The position numbers and the translations under genes were made by a program. Positions 1 to 13,037 of a stretch of 64,000 nucleotides of DNA are shown here, in pieces. The stretch is taken from positions 1,054,001 through 1,118,000 of the forward strand of contig PUFA01000081.1 in assembly GCA_003508835.1 (NCBI GenBank), written 5' to 3'. The DNA comes from Eonycteris spelaea (Eukaryota; Chordata; Mammalia; Chiroptera; Pteropodidae). Numbering within the stretch: the stretch's first letter is position 1; every line of letters starts with the position of its first letter. Under the pieces are notes generated by a model. It was given only the letters and a program-made list of their open reading frames with translations, searched no databases and had not been told where the DNA came from.

Positions 1-283
1 GATACTGTTTTTCAAAATCACAATAAATAGCAGGTGTCTCAGCTACTAGAATTACACATCCCTCCTCCCCTGTTGCTCACACTTTATAAGGTTATTATTC
101 TCTTGGGAAATTTTGCCTCAATCAACAATTTTCTAACCACTATTTTATATACAAGGCCCTATGTTAAGTGTTAGGAATATACGAATCAAACATAACATGT
201 TCACATCTATAATGAGTTCAATATAAGACCTCTGAGCTATTGAATGCCAACTAAATGATAGATGCTGGAAGAAGGCTTTTTTT

Positions 284-769
284 AATTAATTAATTTTTGG
301 GGATGGATGACACTTGATGAACAAAATCCAGTAAGTTTAAAGTGTATATTTCAACAGTAAGTCATATATTTATATGACTTATATATATATTGCATTGTGT
401 GTTCACCACCCATAGTTAGATTTCTTTCTGTCACCACATATTTGACCCCTTTTATCCCTATCTACCTTTGCTCTCCTCCCCTTCCCTCTGGTAACCGCTG
501 GTCCACAGTCAATATATCCATGAGTCTCTGTTTGTCATGTTATGTTTGTTGCTTTTAATTTGTATCCCACGTATATGTGCTATCATGTGGTTTTCCACTT
601 TTCCTGTCTGCCTTATTTTACTTAGCATGATTATCTCAAATTCATCCATGTTGTCACAAATAGCAGTACTTTATCCCTTCTTATAGCTGAGTAATATTCC
701 ATTGCATCTATGTACCACATCTTCTTTATCCAATCTTCTGTTATAGGGCACTTCAGTTGCTTCCATGTC
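284..769 (-). mobile_element. 5'-truncated L1 3' end with target-site duplication
   Basis: Antisense L1 3'-terminal sequence (ccatgttgtcacaaatagca, gagtaatattccattgcat, taccacatcttctttatcc are hallmarks) with the poly-A end at the left. It is flanked by ctggaagaagRctttttt at 265-283 and 770-788, one mismatch, a target-site duplication of about 19 bp. It carries no coding capacity. Confidence 0.8.
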
Positions 770-834
770 CTGGAAGAAGACTTTTTTTTATAATTGTACC
801 TTGTGATGTACACATCAACCCCCAACCCCTGTAG

Positions 835-1000
835 GTACAATTAGCATCTTCATTTTACAGACAAGTAGTTGGCAACTAAGGGGAGTAAGTCACTTGCTGG
901 CAAAGATTACCCAATTAGGAAGTTATGGTATTGAGGCCTCCAACCCAATTTTGCATGACACCAAAGCCAGACATACTTTTTACCACTGTTCCAGCCTATT
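835..1000 (-). repeat. MIR SINE
   Basis: catcttcattttacagacaa, then agtcacttgctggcaaagat, is antisense MIR. The L1 at 284-769 lies just to its left and may have landed in the same element. Confidence 0.6.
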
Positions 1001-1289
1001 TCATCTGATTTGGTGGGGGAGGAAGACAAATAAACAGATGCTTAAACAGTAACGCAGTAAGTGCTACTAGCAAACCCCAAAATAAGTCTGATGGAGATTT
1101 ACACAAAACTGGCACTCAGGAAATGTATGGCTCTTGTCAAACTGGATGTTTGTAGACTTCTTCCTATAGGTCAAGTGAATGGTGGAATTGTCAGTTTCCC
1201 AAGCAAACCCTGATGGTGAGATGAACTCAGTTTGACATGTGGCTACATAGGTGACTTGGTACTGTAACAGAGAGCAATTTAACTGGATG

Positions 1290-1515
1290 CCACAGGAATT
1301 CTCTGTCAGGCTTTGGAGTCAGGCAGACCTTGACCCAATTCAGATCTAGCACTTAGTAGCTCTGTAACACTGATCAGGAGACTTAACTCTTTTGAGCCTC
1401 AGGTTCCTACTGGGTGAAATGCAGATGAAATAAAAAAAATATATATAGAAAGAAAAATAAATGTGGAAATGCACATGAAGCCCTTGGCAAAAAGTAAGCA
1501 TTCAATAAACAGTGA
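1290..1515 (+). repeat. MIR SINE
   Basis: ggctttggagtcaggcagac, gcctcaggttcctactgggt and agtaagcattcaataaacag run in MIR order. Confidence 0.75.
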
Positions 1516-4104
1516 TCACATATGAATTCTCACATAAGCTTGGATTTACCAAAATAACCAAAGATTGCAGGGCAATGTACATAAATAGAAATAGAATCAT
1601 TCATAAAATATATAATTTGTTTTCTAAAAGTGAGTGTAGCAATTTTTTTTGAGAAGCGTCTGATAAAATGATTCTAGCATGAGAATTTCTCCCACATCCT
1701 TCTGACTTTGATCATCTACACCTCTAATTATTATGGATTATGGGTAATTCGGATCCCCATTTTGTACCCTCTCCATCCATTTTTCTTCCAAATGCACAAA
1801 GAACTTTGGTCATTAGCCAGTGGCTGGTGTGTTTGTTCAAGTTCTTGGGCTACATCTTCCTAGGCATGAAAACTATATTGAGATTAATGCTTGCTTCTAC
1901 CCTATGTTGCCAATGGGTTTTCTTGTCAAAATCATGAGTTATCCTAAAAAGGTGGGAGTGGAGGTCACCTGAAGGAAAAGAGAAATTCCAAGTCCCAAAG
2001 AAAAGTTGGTCATTAAAAAATGAACTTCCTTCTTGAGTATACAAAATGTCTCATGAAAAAAGTGGTTTGTGTCTAGAAATTTTAAGTCTATATTCAATAT
2101 GCTGCATTTCAAGCAGCATTTCTACTTTGATCCTTTGAGCTCCTTTAATACATCAGATGGGTTTTTAATACCCATAGGAATATATAAAGTCTCTCCAAGC
2201 TAAACAAATGGAGTGTAAGCTGGAGAGTTAAAAAACACACATCTATAGGGTTTTGGCAACTTGCTAAGCCACTTCAGGTGCAACACTGGGCAGCCCAAGG
2301 GAGGAACACAGACTGCTCTTTGAGGCAGAGATGGTGGGCGTCACAGCACAAACAGCCATGAGGATGGAGACAATACACCGCAGAAATGCAGCTTGCAAAT
2401 GTCAACAGTGTGGATACAGCTCTGCAATCCTCCATTCCGCATGCAAACAAACATTCTAAAAATATTCCTTGGCTCTGCTGGTCTCCTACCCTCCAGCATG
2501 GAAGAGGAAAGCTTTGCTGTGTTATGCGCTTAGCCACACTTACATGTACTCCCAACCCTCTTTCCCACACATTAAGAAATGTACAAATGGGAAATTGTGA
2601 GACTAATTCATGTCAGGTAGAGACCTGCCTAGTCATTATAGGCATGCGTCCCTCTCATTTTGCATCATGGACCCGTGAGGGAAAACAGTAATTTACAACA
2701 TTTCCTGTACTAAAACCTCTCCAAACACTGCTTATCAAAGGGCAAGTAAAGATAGCAACACTTCAACAACAGCAGCCGTTCTATCTGGAGCTTCAAAGTT
2801 GTAATCATCGTTGTGTCTGGAAATAAAGCACTTTTTTCCTGAGCATCTGAGAAAGAGAGTCAGTGAAGTCCTATTTCCAGTGAAGTGCTGCAGTGAACTG
2901 GTAGAAAAATCCAAAGTTTTTAATCCCAATTATTCTGTTTTTGGACTACATTTTCATCTTTTGGCACTAATTCAATAATTCAAAATAAAACTCCCAAGGT
3001 AAGCACTTAGCTCCTCCTGCTCCTATTTGAAAGTTTAAAGTCAAGATGTTTTTTAGCAACCACAAACATACAGCACTTACTAGGTCATTCAATGTAAGAC
3101 TGAGCATTGAATTATTCAGACTTGATCTCACACCCATACTATAAAAAGAACATAGCTCAGTTGAGTAGCACATTTCAGCATTACATAAATCATTGAAAAG
3201 CTTTTAGATTTGATAGATTCATATTTGAAATCTTTAGTCATGGAAAGAAATCACTTTTAGGATCCAGAAATTATGCCTACCACCTCCTGAAATGCAGAAC
3301 GGGAAGCAAGAGCATATAGGCAATGAAGGTGGTTTCCTCCACCACTACATGGGCCTGACACTATCAAATTCAAAGTGACAAGACCTATTTTGACTTAGGT
3401 GATCCACAGCTCTGCACATTAGCAGCCAGCGTGGCAAGGTGTATGTGAGTAAATGACATCAATGGGAAACCTGGAAGAAAAGAAATGCACAGCCCTCAAT
3501 CTCCAAAGGGAAAAACTGAAACTTGGTATTAATCTCACTGAAGAGTGGAAAGTTGAGTTGTTTAGAAGTGAACTAAGCTCGTTTGAAAGGGCCAATGATT
3601 ATTTCATGGGAAATTGAATCATATTTATTTACATGTTTTAAACAAGATCGAGTACAGTAGTTTGGCAGGAATCTGTGGTGTAGGAGATACACAAAATATT
3701 TCAACAAATTAGTGTGTGCTTGCAAATCAAGTGGTTAAACGTGTTACATTTTAACGCCTACAAATTTTATTATTCATGACACTAATGTACTCTCACTGGC
3801 AAAGTCTGTGTCTAATTTGTGTAATGAAGTATCTGATCACTATTGAATATGTGGAGTTCCTACTTAGAATTCCAAATTTTTTATGCACCAAGAGCTCAAG
3901 TCGATCCAGGCAGTGATAAAAATCCAAGATCTACTTTATCTAGGACAGTTTCATTGGAGTAAAATCCTCACCAACTACTTCCTTGGTTGAAAATATTAGT
4001 TTTACCTTCCAGGCTAAGAAATTTGGAAGAGGGGACTGACCGGAATTGTGTGGTTTTCCTACATCCCCGTCAACACAGATGGCTCTATTGGATTGTGCTC
4101 TATA

Positions 4105-4310
4105 AAAATATCTCCCATTTATGAAGCATTTACTCTGTGCTGGACACTGTGCTAAGTATGAGGATCATAGTTTTTTGTGTGTGTTTTTTTTAACACGTAT
4201 AGATCTTACGAAGCAGGTATTATGCCCCTTGCAGAAATGTGCAGAATGAAACCCAGAATGTTTCACTGGTTAAATTCTTTGCTCTTAAGTGTGGTAGCCC
4301 AGACTGTAGC
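4105..4310 (-). repeat. MIR SINE
   Basis: tgaagcatttactctgtgct, then ggacactgtgctaag and cgaagcaggtattatgccc, is antisense MIR. Confidence 0.65.
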
Positions 4311-6179
4311 CTTCTCCCACAGGCTATCCTCGCAGCCTTAGTGAGGACTCCATGTTCCCATTGTTCAGTGGATCCATTTTATAGGTCATTTTAAGAAGGC
4401 CCCTTGGGTAAGAACACCTGCAGGGCATTTGCTGAGAACTGTCTAAAGACTTGTGGCAAGTGGCCCACCCACTGTGAGACCTCAACAGGAAATTGGAGTA
4501 GTTTGTAGGAAAATGGAATCCCGGAACTATGGTTCTCTGAACTGTAGCCCACGAAACATGTCAACACAGCTTCGAGACCAATTACTTTCTTTCAGCTTAG
4601 CGGATAAATGCAAGGCGCGTGGGGAGAAGTGATGAGAGAAGGAAAGTGCAGCCATAGCTTTTTGGGCTTCAAGAAAGATGAGCAAAACTCGTGCTCAGAT
4701 CCCAAAGTGAAACTGATGGCAACGTAATTTTTATGAAAAGTGATGAGTGATACTACCAAAAAAGAGATACACTCAAAAAATTTTTAAAAAGAACCCCAAA
4801 TCTGATTTGTCTTAGAAATCAACATCTTGTCAACATTGAAATGTGACAAGAGTTTTAAAGCTCTGGCATTGCAAATGTTACATGTTCAATTTTATTTGCG
4901 ATTACATTATTTTGCTTAAGTAGTGATAAGTATTTAACTTCGGAATTGATTTTCATTCCAAGGAAACATTTGTGGATCTTTTTCTCAGCAAAGGTTGAGG
5001 GGGTATCAAGAAGAAAAGCAGTGTATTGAAAAATAGTAAAACATTATATTCTTTTTAGATATCCAATTTTGTTAAACTTGTTGACAGTCACAAATACCCA
5101 GAAAATATGGGCTGAGTTGTTTTTGATTGCTGTTTGAATAACAGATTAATTTAATAATCAGTGGGATATTGAATGACAAAAATTATTGGTTAAAGCAGCC
5201 AAACCACCAACCCTAATGACATTCTTATGTAAATTCTTATTTTCTTTTAGGCTCCTGCATTCTTAATAAACCCTATATTTTTGAAAATCCTTTTTTAAAC
5301 ACCGCATACTGTCCCTCCGTTATAATATATCTGTCTATGATATAGACAGATAAATGTCCACTTTCAGAGTTGCCCACTTAAGGTTTCTATTTAGAGCAAT
5401 TGAGTCACCTCTTGATGTATTTTCCACATAAAACCATCAAGTAATTCTGGGAAAAGGACACAGAAATGGAGTTGGAAGCAGCCAGTCTTCGAAGGAGACC
5501 AAGACTTTTTCTATATGGCTAGAACCACCTGACATGGTTTCCTGAGATCTAGAAGATCGTTTACGCACCAAAGTCACCTGATTTCTTCTAAGAGATGGGA
5601 GGACTGTTAATGTCAATCCAAGAGCGCACTACAGCACACAGCATGTTCCCGTGGGAAGCACACAGTTCTTATGGTTTGCCGTACTTGTGGAGGAAAGTAA
5701 TCGCTGCCTTGAGGATGGTTTGTAATGGACATAGTTTTGTATGTTCCATTGCGGGAGGCAAGATGTTTTTCTTTGAAAAAGATCTTAGTGCATAATTTCT
5801 GAAATACTATAATTTTCACCAAACTCAGTTTCCAGCTCACTTGGCCAAATGCTGTAGAATTGTGTTATTTTTGAATGTCATGGCTCCTGACCTGAAGTTA
5901 CCTACAAAGTTGGTCAAAAATTAGTAATTGTCTTAGGGAATGAGTCCTGCAAAAATTTCATTCTTTCCAGGCAAAGGTTGACAAACTTCTACACAAATGA
6001 GACATAAAGCAGATATGCAAATCTGGCTTCCTGGTTCCACCAAACCTGTTGGCCAGTATACTGAAAAGTCAACTAGCCATCAAGAGGGGAAAAGTGACAG
6101 AAGTCAATATTATTTCTCTTCGTAACATGTTGCATTCTAAGAATACAAAGATCATACAAAACGTAAAATGTTATCTTTA

Positions 6180-6290
6180 TAAATTCTTTGATAAATATTT
6201 ATCAGATATAAATTTATCAGATATAAATTTATCAGATAAATTTATATAAATTCTTTGATAAAAATTTATCAGATGTATCATCTAATAAAT
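6180..6290. repeat. AT-rich tandem repeat, unit aaatttatcagatat
   Basis: Three tandem copies of a ~15-bp unit (atttatcagatataa), then related pieces ttctttgataaa and atttatcagat. It is partly self-complementary (gataaa/tttatc). Confidence 0.7.
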
Positions 6291-6639
6291 TTTATTTATA
6301 AAAGGAACAATGAAATAGAAGAGAAGAATAAAATAAGAATAAAAGTGTTCAAACCATCTCAAGTCTCCAAAAGACTATTTTTATGAGCCTATTTTTATAA
6401 GCCTAGTTTTATGTGAGCATTATATTATAATTTTATAACAAAGCCTCACAAATATTTTTGAATTAGGAAAAAAGTCGTGATTTCCCAACTAGTTATCCCA
6501 GGTGATCTATCAATTTCTAATCCTAAAATGAGAACCTTTCTGTCGTTCCACTCGGGCATCCCTTAACTCCATTAGAAGTCCTTTCCCTTTAGTATTGAAG
6601 TCCTTCAAAGGACTCATTCTCTTTGATAGGATCAGAGAG

Positions 6640-7050
6640 GCAACAGATTTGGCCCTTGTTCCTTGTGTCCTCTCTCATCTCTCCTCACCCCCTACTGTGT
6701 TCCAGATTCCCTGAACTTCTGACAACTTGTTGAACACAGCATAACTTCTCTTGCCTACACAAGGCTCTTCCCTCTGCCTGGATACTCTTACCTGTTAACT
6801 CCTCCATATTCTGGTAGTCTTATATCAGAAGTCGCTTCTTCTAGGAAGCCTTTTGTGGCCAATCCAAGTCTCTCTTTCAAGTTCCTGTGTAATATTTATT
6901 CTCTAATCCTGGCACTAAGTATGGAGTATTGAGATTGCCTCATTACTTATCTGTAAACTCCAAGAGGACAGGAATCAAGTGTGCCTCATGTATTACTGTG
7001 CAGCTACAGTTGTAGCTCAGTCCCAGGAAATAAAAATCATAAATGTTCCC
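6640..7050 (+). repeat. L2 3' end
   Basis: gctcttccctctgcctggat, cttcttctaggaagcctttt and ctccaagaggacaggaatca are typical L2 3'-end phrases in sense orientation. Confidence 0.7.
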
Positions 7051-7074
7051 TGAAGTCCTATTATGCTTGTATTA

Positions 7075-7330
7075 AATGTGGTCATTTATTGAATACTTAC
7101 TCTGTTCCTGGCACTATGCTAAATTCACAACATAAATTTTCCCACTTAATTCTTACAAGAAGCTTATGATGTGCTTACTATTACTATCTCTCAAATTGCC
7201 AAGGAAGAAGCTGAGTTTCAGAGAGTTTAGGTTCTTGCTCAAGGTCACGTAGTTAGCAATTGCTAGAGTTAGGACTCACACTCTGAACTCTGATTCCACA
7301 GCTCCTCCACTAAACTACGACACTGTAGTG
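7075..7330 (-). repeat. MIR SINE
   Basis: ttattgaatacttactctgt, tcctggcactatgct and ctcaaggtcacgtagttagc form a near full-length antisense MIR. Confidence 0.75.
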
Positions 7331-8652
7331 CTTTCTTGTGGTTGCTTCAAATGTCCTCAGTCAGAATGGTAAATGATAAAATGGCAGATTGGGCAAGTAT
7401 GGAAGCCACTCTGTGCTAAACACTTAGACATGCTGGGTAAAATAGTGAAACAAAACAAGCATGTTTAAACACACACAAAAAATCTTACAAGAAAAGATAC
7501 TAACAAGCCAAATTGTACATTTATAGCTAAGTGTAAAAAGCTAATAATCTGGTAATGTCTGGGGCTCTAAAAACAAACTTTAATGCTAAACTGCATGCTG
7601 CTCAGAAAAAAATATTTACTGTAATTATATGATGCAGAAACTTCTAAATACAAAAATTCACATAATAATTATTCCTAGACAGTCAATACCAATAAGATAC
7701 ATGACTAAAGCCCAAATATAAACCCATCGTGAAGAGAAACTCAATCTCTATTCAGTTCTCACAAAAATAATAATTAATAATAAAGATCAGCTTACAGTCA
7801 AAAATGACAAAACAAATGAGCAAATAATCCTCCATGACACAAAGCAGACATAAGAAACAAGAGGATTGGTACCCTCAAAATTTAAACTACTAAAATAATC
7901 TTTAAAGTCCTTTTAATCAGATGTGGAAAATGTAAGAATAAGACTCTGTATAGAAGAATACACAGATTTTTAAAAGAAGCAAATAAATCTCCAGAAATAT
8001 AAAAAGAGATATTCATATTAAAAACTCGATGTGTTCTTTAAGTAGCAGACTAGACTTGAACAAAATGAAATTAATGAACTCTAGTATAAATTTGTGGAAA
8101 TTATCCAGAATAAAATACACAAACAGAAATAAATTTATATCTAGACATACTTCAGTGAAACTTCAGAGCATTAAAGAGAGAGTAAACATTTTATAAGCCA
8201 TTAGAGAAAAAAAAAAAAAGCCAGACTACTAACAAAGGTGAAAAACTAAAAGCCAGAAGACAATGAAATAGTATGTTTAAGATATTTCAATTTAGAGAGT
8301 ATGAAATTAAATTATTCCACAGAGTACATATTAATTAAGGTGCTTTAGACAAAGAGTGAGAGAATTTACCACTCTCCTGAAAAACTTCCAAAGTACTGTA
8401 AAACAAAAGCAATGCTTAAAAAAAAAAAAAAGCAATGGTAAGTAAACAAATTGTAAACATATCATTTATGATAGGCAGCAACAATAATATAGTATTTAGT
8501 GCGTTTAAAATCATAATAGAGCTAAAGTGTTAGAGAATATTACATGAAAGAGATGGGAGGTAATTTAAATTAGAGAGTTACAGTTTTTATTCTGGAAGAG
8601 AGAAGAGATCTGACCAATTCAAATACATTTAAAAAGTCAAGGATAACTACTA

Positions 8653-8655
<3 letters not shown>

Positions 8656-8706
<51 letters not shown>

Positions 8707-8717
8707 TATATATATTT
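8656..8717. repeat. (GT)n followed by (TA)n microsatellite
   Basis: About 20 GT units followed by about ten TA units, inside the old L1. Confidence 0.95.
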
Positions 8718-8766
8718 CACATAGTAGTAAAAAAATGAATAGAGATAATCCAATAGAAGGCGAAAT

Positions 8767-8900
8767 AAAAAGAAAGGGAGGAAGGGAGGGAGGGAAGGAA
8801 AGAAGGAAGGAAGGAAGGAAGGAAGGAAGGAAGGAAGGAAGGAAGGAGGAAGGGAGGGGGAGGGAGGGAGGGAGAGAGGAAGAAAAAGAAAAGAAAAAAA
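8767..8900. repeat. 134-bp uninterrupted purine tract, (GGAA)n
   Basis: Only A and G on the plus strand, with a core of GGAA units and GGGA at the end. It sits 50 bp from the GT/TA repeat. Confidence 0.95.
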
Positions 8901-9828
8901 TGGAGAATAAAGGACATACAAAATGACAAAAAATTAATCCAAACTTTTTGATAAACACAATAAATTTTAAAAGATTAAGTCTATCAATAATAAAGGTATT
9001 TCAAATCCAGCTATATTCGATTTATAAGACAAAATCCAAACTCAAAATGACAAAAAAGAATTGAAAATGGAGGGAAGAGAAGAAATATGTCTAGGAAATG
9101 TTATCAAAAGAACTACTGTACCTATGCTATTAGCAAACAAAATAGACATTAAAGCATAAAGCATTTTCATAAAAGAAGTTTATTACATAGTGATAAAAGG
9201 AATGATTTATTAGAAAGCATACCAATCCTGAACAGAGATGTCCATGGTAATATCGCTTCAAAATATAAAAAGCAAAATGCATTGAATGACATGAAGGAGT
9301 TGAAAAATCCCTAAGCCTAGTGAGAGATTAAGTGACATCTAAAACAGACCCCATCCCTAAACAAAAGGAAACTCCGAAACACAATGAACACACTTGAACC
9401 AATAGGTAAATATTAATATATTAGTTCCTATACCCAGCTATTAGAGCATAAAACTTGCTTTCAAAAACACATGGACAAGTACAAGAATACAAAGCAAATC
9501 TGCATACATACTAAAATATATGTGTTATACAGACCACAATGTCATTTAATTAGAAATCAATAAAAATTAAAAGATAGTCTCAAAACTCACATATTAGGGA
9601 ATCCTAAAACACTATTTAAAAATGTATAGATCTACATCTGAAACTTACAGGATTACATTAACCAACGTCATCATAATAAAAAATACAAATAAATTTAAAA
9701 ATAAGTTTAAAAAATTATAGATCAAAAAATTGTGAAAGTTAGAAAATTGTTAGAGCTAAATAAAATGAAAGTTCTATATATTAAATTTAACAAACTAGAA
9801 GAGAGAAATTTATATATACAATGATGTT

Positions 9829-9829
9829 T

Positions 9830-9861
<32 letters not shown>

Positions 9862-9910
9862 TATATATATACACACACACACACACACATACATACATAC
9901 ATATACATAC
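9829..9910. repeat. (TA)n/(CA)n compound microsatellite
   Basis: Alternating blocks of TA, CA, TA, CA, then CATA units. Confidence 0.92.
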
Positions 9911-10104
9911 TTGAAAAAGCTCACAACAAACACAAAATCTTAGGAAAAAAAGAGTAAAGCCCCAAACATAAAAGAAGGGTAATAAAACAAACAAGAAGCA
10001 AAATAAATGAAATAGAAAGTCAAAGAAACAACAGAGAGAATCAGATACTAAAAGATGGTTCTTTGAAGAAAACCAAAACAAACACATCTCTGCCAGTACA
10101 GAGA

Positions 10105-10256
10105 GGGAAGGAGGAACTGTGAAACAGAGAAAGGTGGGAGGGGGGATTAGGAGAGAGAGACTTACATGGAGCAGAAGAGGTGGGGAGAGAGTAAGGGAAA
10201 GGGGAAGGAGAAGAGGAGGGGTAGGAAAGGAAGGGGGAGAGAGAAGTTGATTTAAA
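10105..10256. repeat. GA-rich low-complexity tract
   Basis: Strongly purine-biased, imperfect GGA/GA run. Confidence 0.8.
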
Positions 10257-10817
10257 AGGGGGCAAAATCACAAATATTACAGGAGTGTTAATCAAAAGAA
10301 AACACTAATAACAAATTCATGCAACAAACTTAAAAATGAGATGAAATAGGCAAATTTTTAAGGAAATATAATCACAAAAATCATTTCAAAAAGAAATAGA
10401 AAATCCAGAGAGACATCTAACCACTAAAGAAATGAATTCAATAGTTGAAAATGTACTCAATACAAAGCAGAGAAAAAAGCAAAAAGCCCATCAGTTACTG
10501 ATAGTCTTATGGGTAAATTTCACCAAACTACAAGAAACAGATCATTTATTGTTGTACAAAGTATTACGATACTAGAGAAAGAGGAAAAACTCCAAGTAAT
10601 TCTGTGACAATAAAATGACCTTAATAGCAAAGCCAAATGACAGTACACGACAGGAAAAATATAGCTCACTCACTCTTTTTGAGCACAGATGCAAAAGTTC
10701 ACAATATAATGTGAGCAAATGATTTGTTTTATGAAATCATGACAGTGAAAGTCCATCCTGGAAAAAACAAGTAATTTTCACAGTAGACAACCCACCTACT
10801 ACTAAAGACACTTATTA

Positions 10818-10882
10818 TATGTGTGTGTGTATGTGTGTGTATGTATATATGTATATTTGTATATATGTATATGTATATACTT
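10818..10882. repeat. (TG)n/(TATG)n microsatellite
   Basis: Short TG run giving way to gtatatatgtata-type units. Confidence 0.85.
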
Positions 10883-12926
10883 AAAAAATGAAAATGTTTC
10901 TAGATTATATCTATGTAAGTCAACATATTAAAAAATTAAAATTATTTTAGTAATGGATATAGAAAAATTTTTCTTTGATAAAATTCAACATTCATTGAAG
11001 TTTCAAAGAATAACAACAGCAGCAAACACTCTTAAAGCAGTTTTCTTTAACTTAATGAATGGCTAACTACCAAAAACGTCTAGCAATTTGGGAAATGGAT
11101 TAGTTATGGTTGTACAACATTGTGAGTGTGCTTAATGCCCTTGAATTGTACACTTAAAAAGTTACAATGATAAATTTTATATTATATTTTTCTACAATTT
11201 AATAAACCCTATTGCACACATCATACATACTTAACATGGAATTATTAGAAGCAATTCCTTTGAATTAGGAACAAGACACAGCTGCCTACTCTCATTGTTT
11301 CTATTCAACCATGTATCAGAAGTTCAGTGGAATAAAACACAAAATAATAACTAAATGTGGAGATTGGAAAGGAAAATTTTCACAAGTAATATTGCTGTCT
11401 ATGCAAAAAAGTCCAAGAGAATCTATACAGAAATTACTAGATCTAAAGGAGCAAAAATTTGTTGGATATGGGATACTCAATGTATAGAAATTAGTGATGT
11501 TCTCATATGCTAGAAATCATGAAATAGAAAATGTAGTTTTAAATATATACCATTTATGATAGCAAAAAACCCCTACAAGCTGTCTATGTATAAATCTAAC
11601 AAAATTATAAAGCTGTATTGAAAGGCATAGAAAAAGACATGTAAGTAAAGAGATATACTTAGTTTATAAGAAAAAAGTTTCAATATCATAAAAGATAGCA
11701 GTTACCTTCAAATTAATATATAACTTATAGGAATTTTAATGAAAACCTTAGCCTAAATCATGGGAATTAACAAGCTAATTCCAACATTAATATGAAAGAG
11801 TAAAGAGGAAAGAAAAGCTAAGACAACTTAGAAGAAGAATAAGGAAGAAATGTTTGTTCTCCTAAATATCAATCATATTATCAAGCTAGAATAATTAAAG
11901 AGACATGGTGTTGACATAGGTATTGACAAACCATAAAACCTGGAAACAGATATGTATACAGATGGGAACTCAGCCCATGGCACAACTATCATAATAAATC
12001 TATAGGGAAATAAAGACTATTCAATAAATAGTGCTGGTTAAAAGGCCAATTATTTGGAAAAGGGTCAAACTACACTCTACCTCATGCCACACACACAAAC
12101 AAATCCCATAGGGATTAAAGTCCCCAAAATGAAAGGCAACCCTTTAAAGCACTCAGAATAAAAATGTATGAGAATATCATTATCACATTAGGGTAGAGAC
12201 TAATTTCTAAACAAGGAGCACAAAGCAGAAATCATTGAAGAGAAGAAGAAATTAGACTACATTAAAATAAAAGCAAAAGAAATTTCCATGCATTTAAGGA
12301 TATCCATAAATGTGAAGAGACAGAAAGACATATATACGAAGCATATGACACCAAGAAATCATATCCAAAATATAGAAAGAATACCTAATTATTTAGTTAG
12401 AATAGCTCCACAAGCCCAACAGAGAACTGCCAACAGGAATAAAGAGGTCAGGAACCCCAAATGGTGGAAAAGGAATCATTTAAAAAAAAAAAAAAGGCCC
12501 ACCTTCATTAGGAATCAGGGAAATTCGTATTAAATCACCAAGAACCATTTCCAACACATCAGATTTCAGTGAATCCTGAAGATTTGGTGCCTTCAGTAAA
12601 GACACCTAAGAACTTTCCTTGAACAAACAGCTGAAATTGCCAACTGTCAGTTAGGGAAACACCAATTAGGCCTTTTTCCAACCACCAACAAACAGGACTA
12701 AAAATCCTCCTATATCCTAGGCTGCGTTCTCATGCAATTTGAATGTTTCCCAAACTCTAAATGATCTCTCGAGCAAAGCCAAGTGATGTTTCTTCCAAGC
12801 TGATGGAAATATTTCCTCACACAAGAGGGCAGCCATGCTTCCATCTCCTCATGTAATTGTGTGCATGCCAGTCTCACTGGCCCATCTGGGAAGGTTCTAT
12901 ACTGAGCAGAAAGGTGGGGGGCTTAC

Positions 12927-13037
12927 TTGGAGCAGTCTTCACAAGCAATGTTCCCTGAGGTTTCCTTGATCGTGCGCTCAGAGACAAATGCTGGATATTC
13001 AGTATCACAAGGCTCCAGGTCTGTTTCAATTTCTGGG
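12927..13037 (-). CDS. CACNA2D3: CACNA2D3 coding exon with apparent 1-bp frame problem, residues ~960-996
   Basis: Most of this exon reads LEPCDTEYPAFVSERTIKET then SGNIACEDCSK, ending in phase 2 at CCAA|gtaagc. This is alpha2delta-3 from the region where delta begins, with TSGN where I recall TTGN. The acceptor tatccttgcag is strong and gives 111 bp, but the ortholog requires 112. After the previous exon the frame reads AQKLKQT, then goes out of frame, because one C appears to be missing in the run before TGGAG. An AG five bases downstream (exon 12927-13032, 106 bp) restores the frame as AK-EIETDLEP. This could be a real shift of acceptor, a damaging deletion, or an assembly error. The next exon (SFVIQQ...) is not found before position 1. 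Confidence 0.93.

Larger units (their letters stand above)
7400..12540 (+). mobile_element. Old, decayed sense-strand L1
   Basis: About 5 kb of A-rich sequence with the character of a degraded L1 on the plus strand. Recognisable ORF2 3'-half pieces include actattcaataaatagtgct, ggaaaagggtcaaactacac, agggattaaagtccccaaaatg and gactacattaaaataaaagc near 12000-12280. Near 12480 it ends around an A run, close to poly-A tail-like sequence. There are stop codons throughout and no long frame. Several microsatellites lie inside it (8656-8900, 9829-9910, 10818-10882). The internal boundaries and whether this is one element or several are uncertain. Confidence 0.6.
1..12926 (-). other. CACNA2D3: CACNA2D3 intron (partial), 3'-most part of window
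   Basis: Intron downstream of the 12927-13037 exon, running off the window. Positions 7400-12540 are an old L1, and the rest carries MIR, L2 and L1 pieces listed separately. The stretches 1520-4100 and 4320-6170 contain nothing I recognise. A short perfect inverted pair around 5330-5350 (ctgtctat/atagacag) could form a small hairpin. The next coding exon was looked for and not found here. Confidence 0.8.

Noticed and set aside
8637..8958. Overlapping minus-strand frames rich in Ser, Pro, Leu and Phe, ending in Thr-His repeats
   Set aside because: Translation of the GGAA and GT microsatellites.
12910..12926. Reading the last exon on past 12927 into intron
   Set aside because: The donor CAA|gtaagc fits the known exon end at CEDCSK, so there is no read-through.
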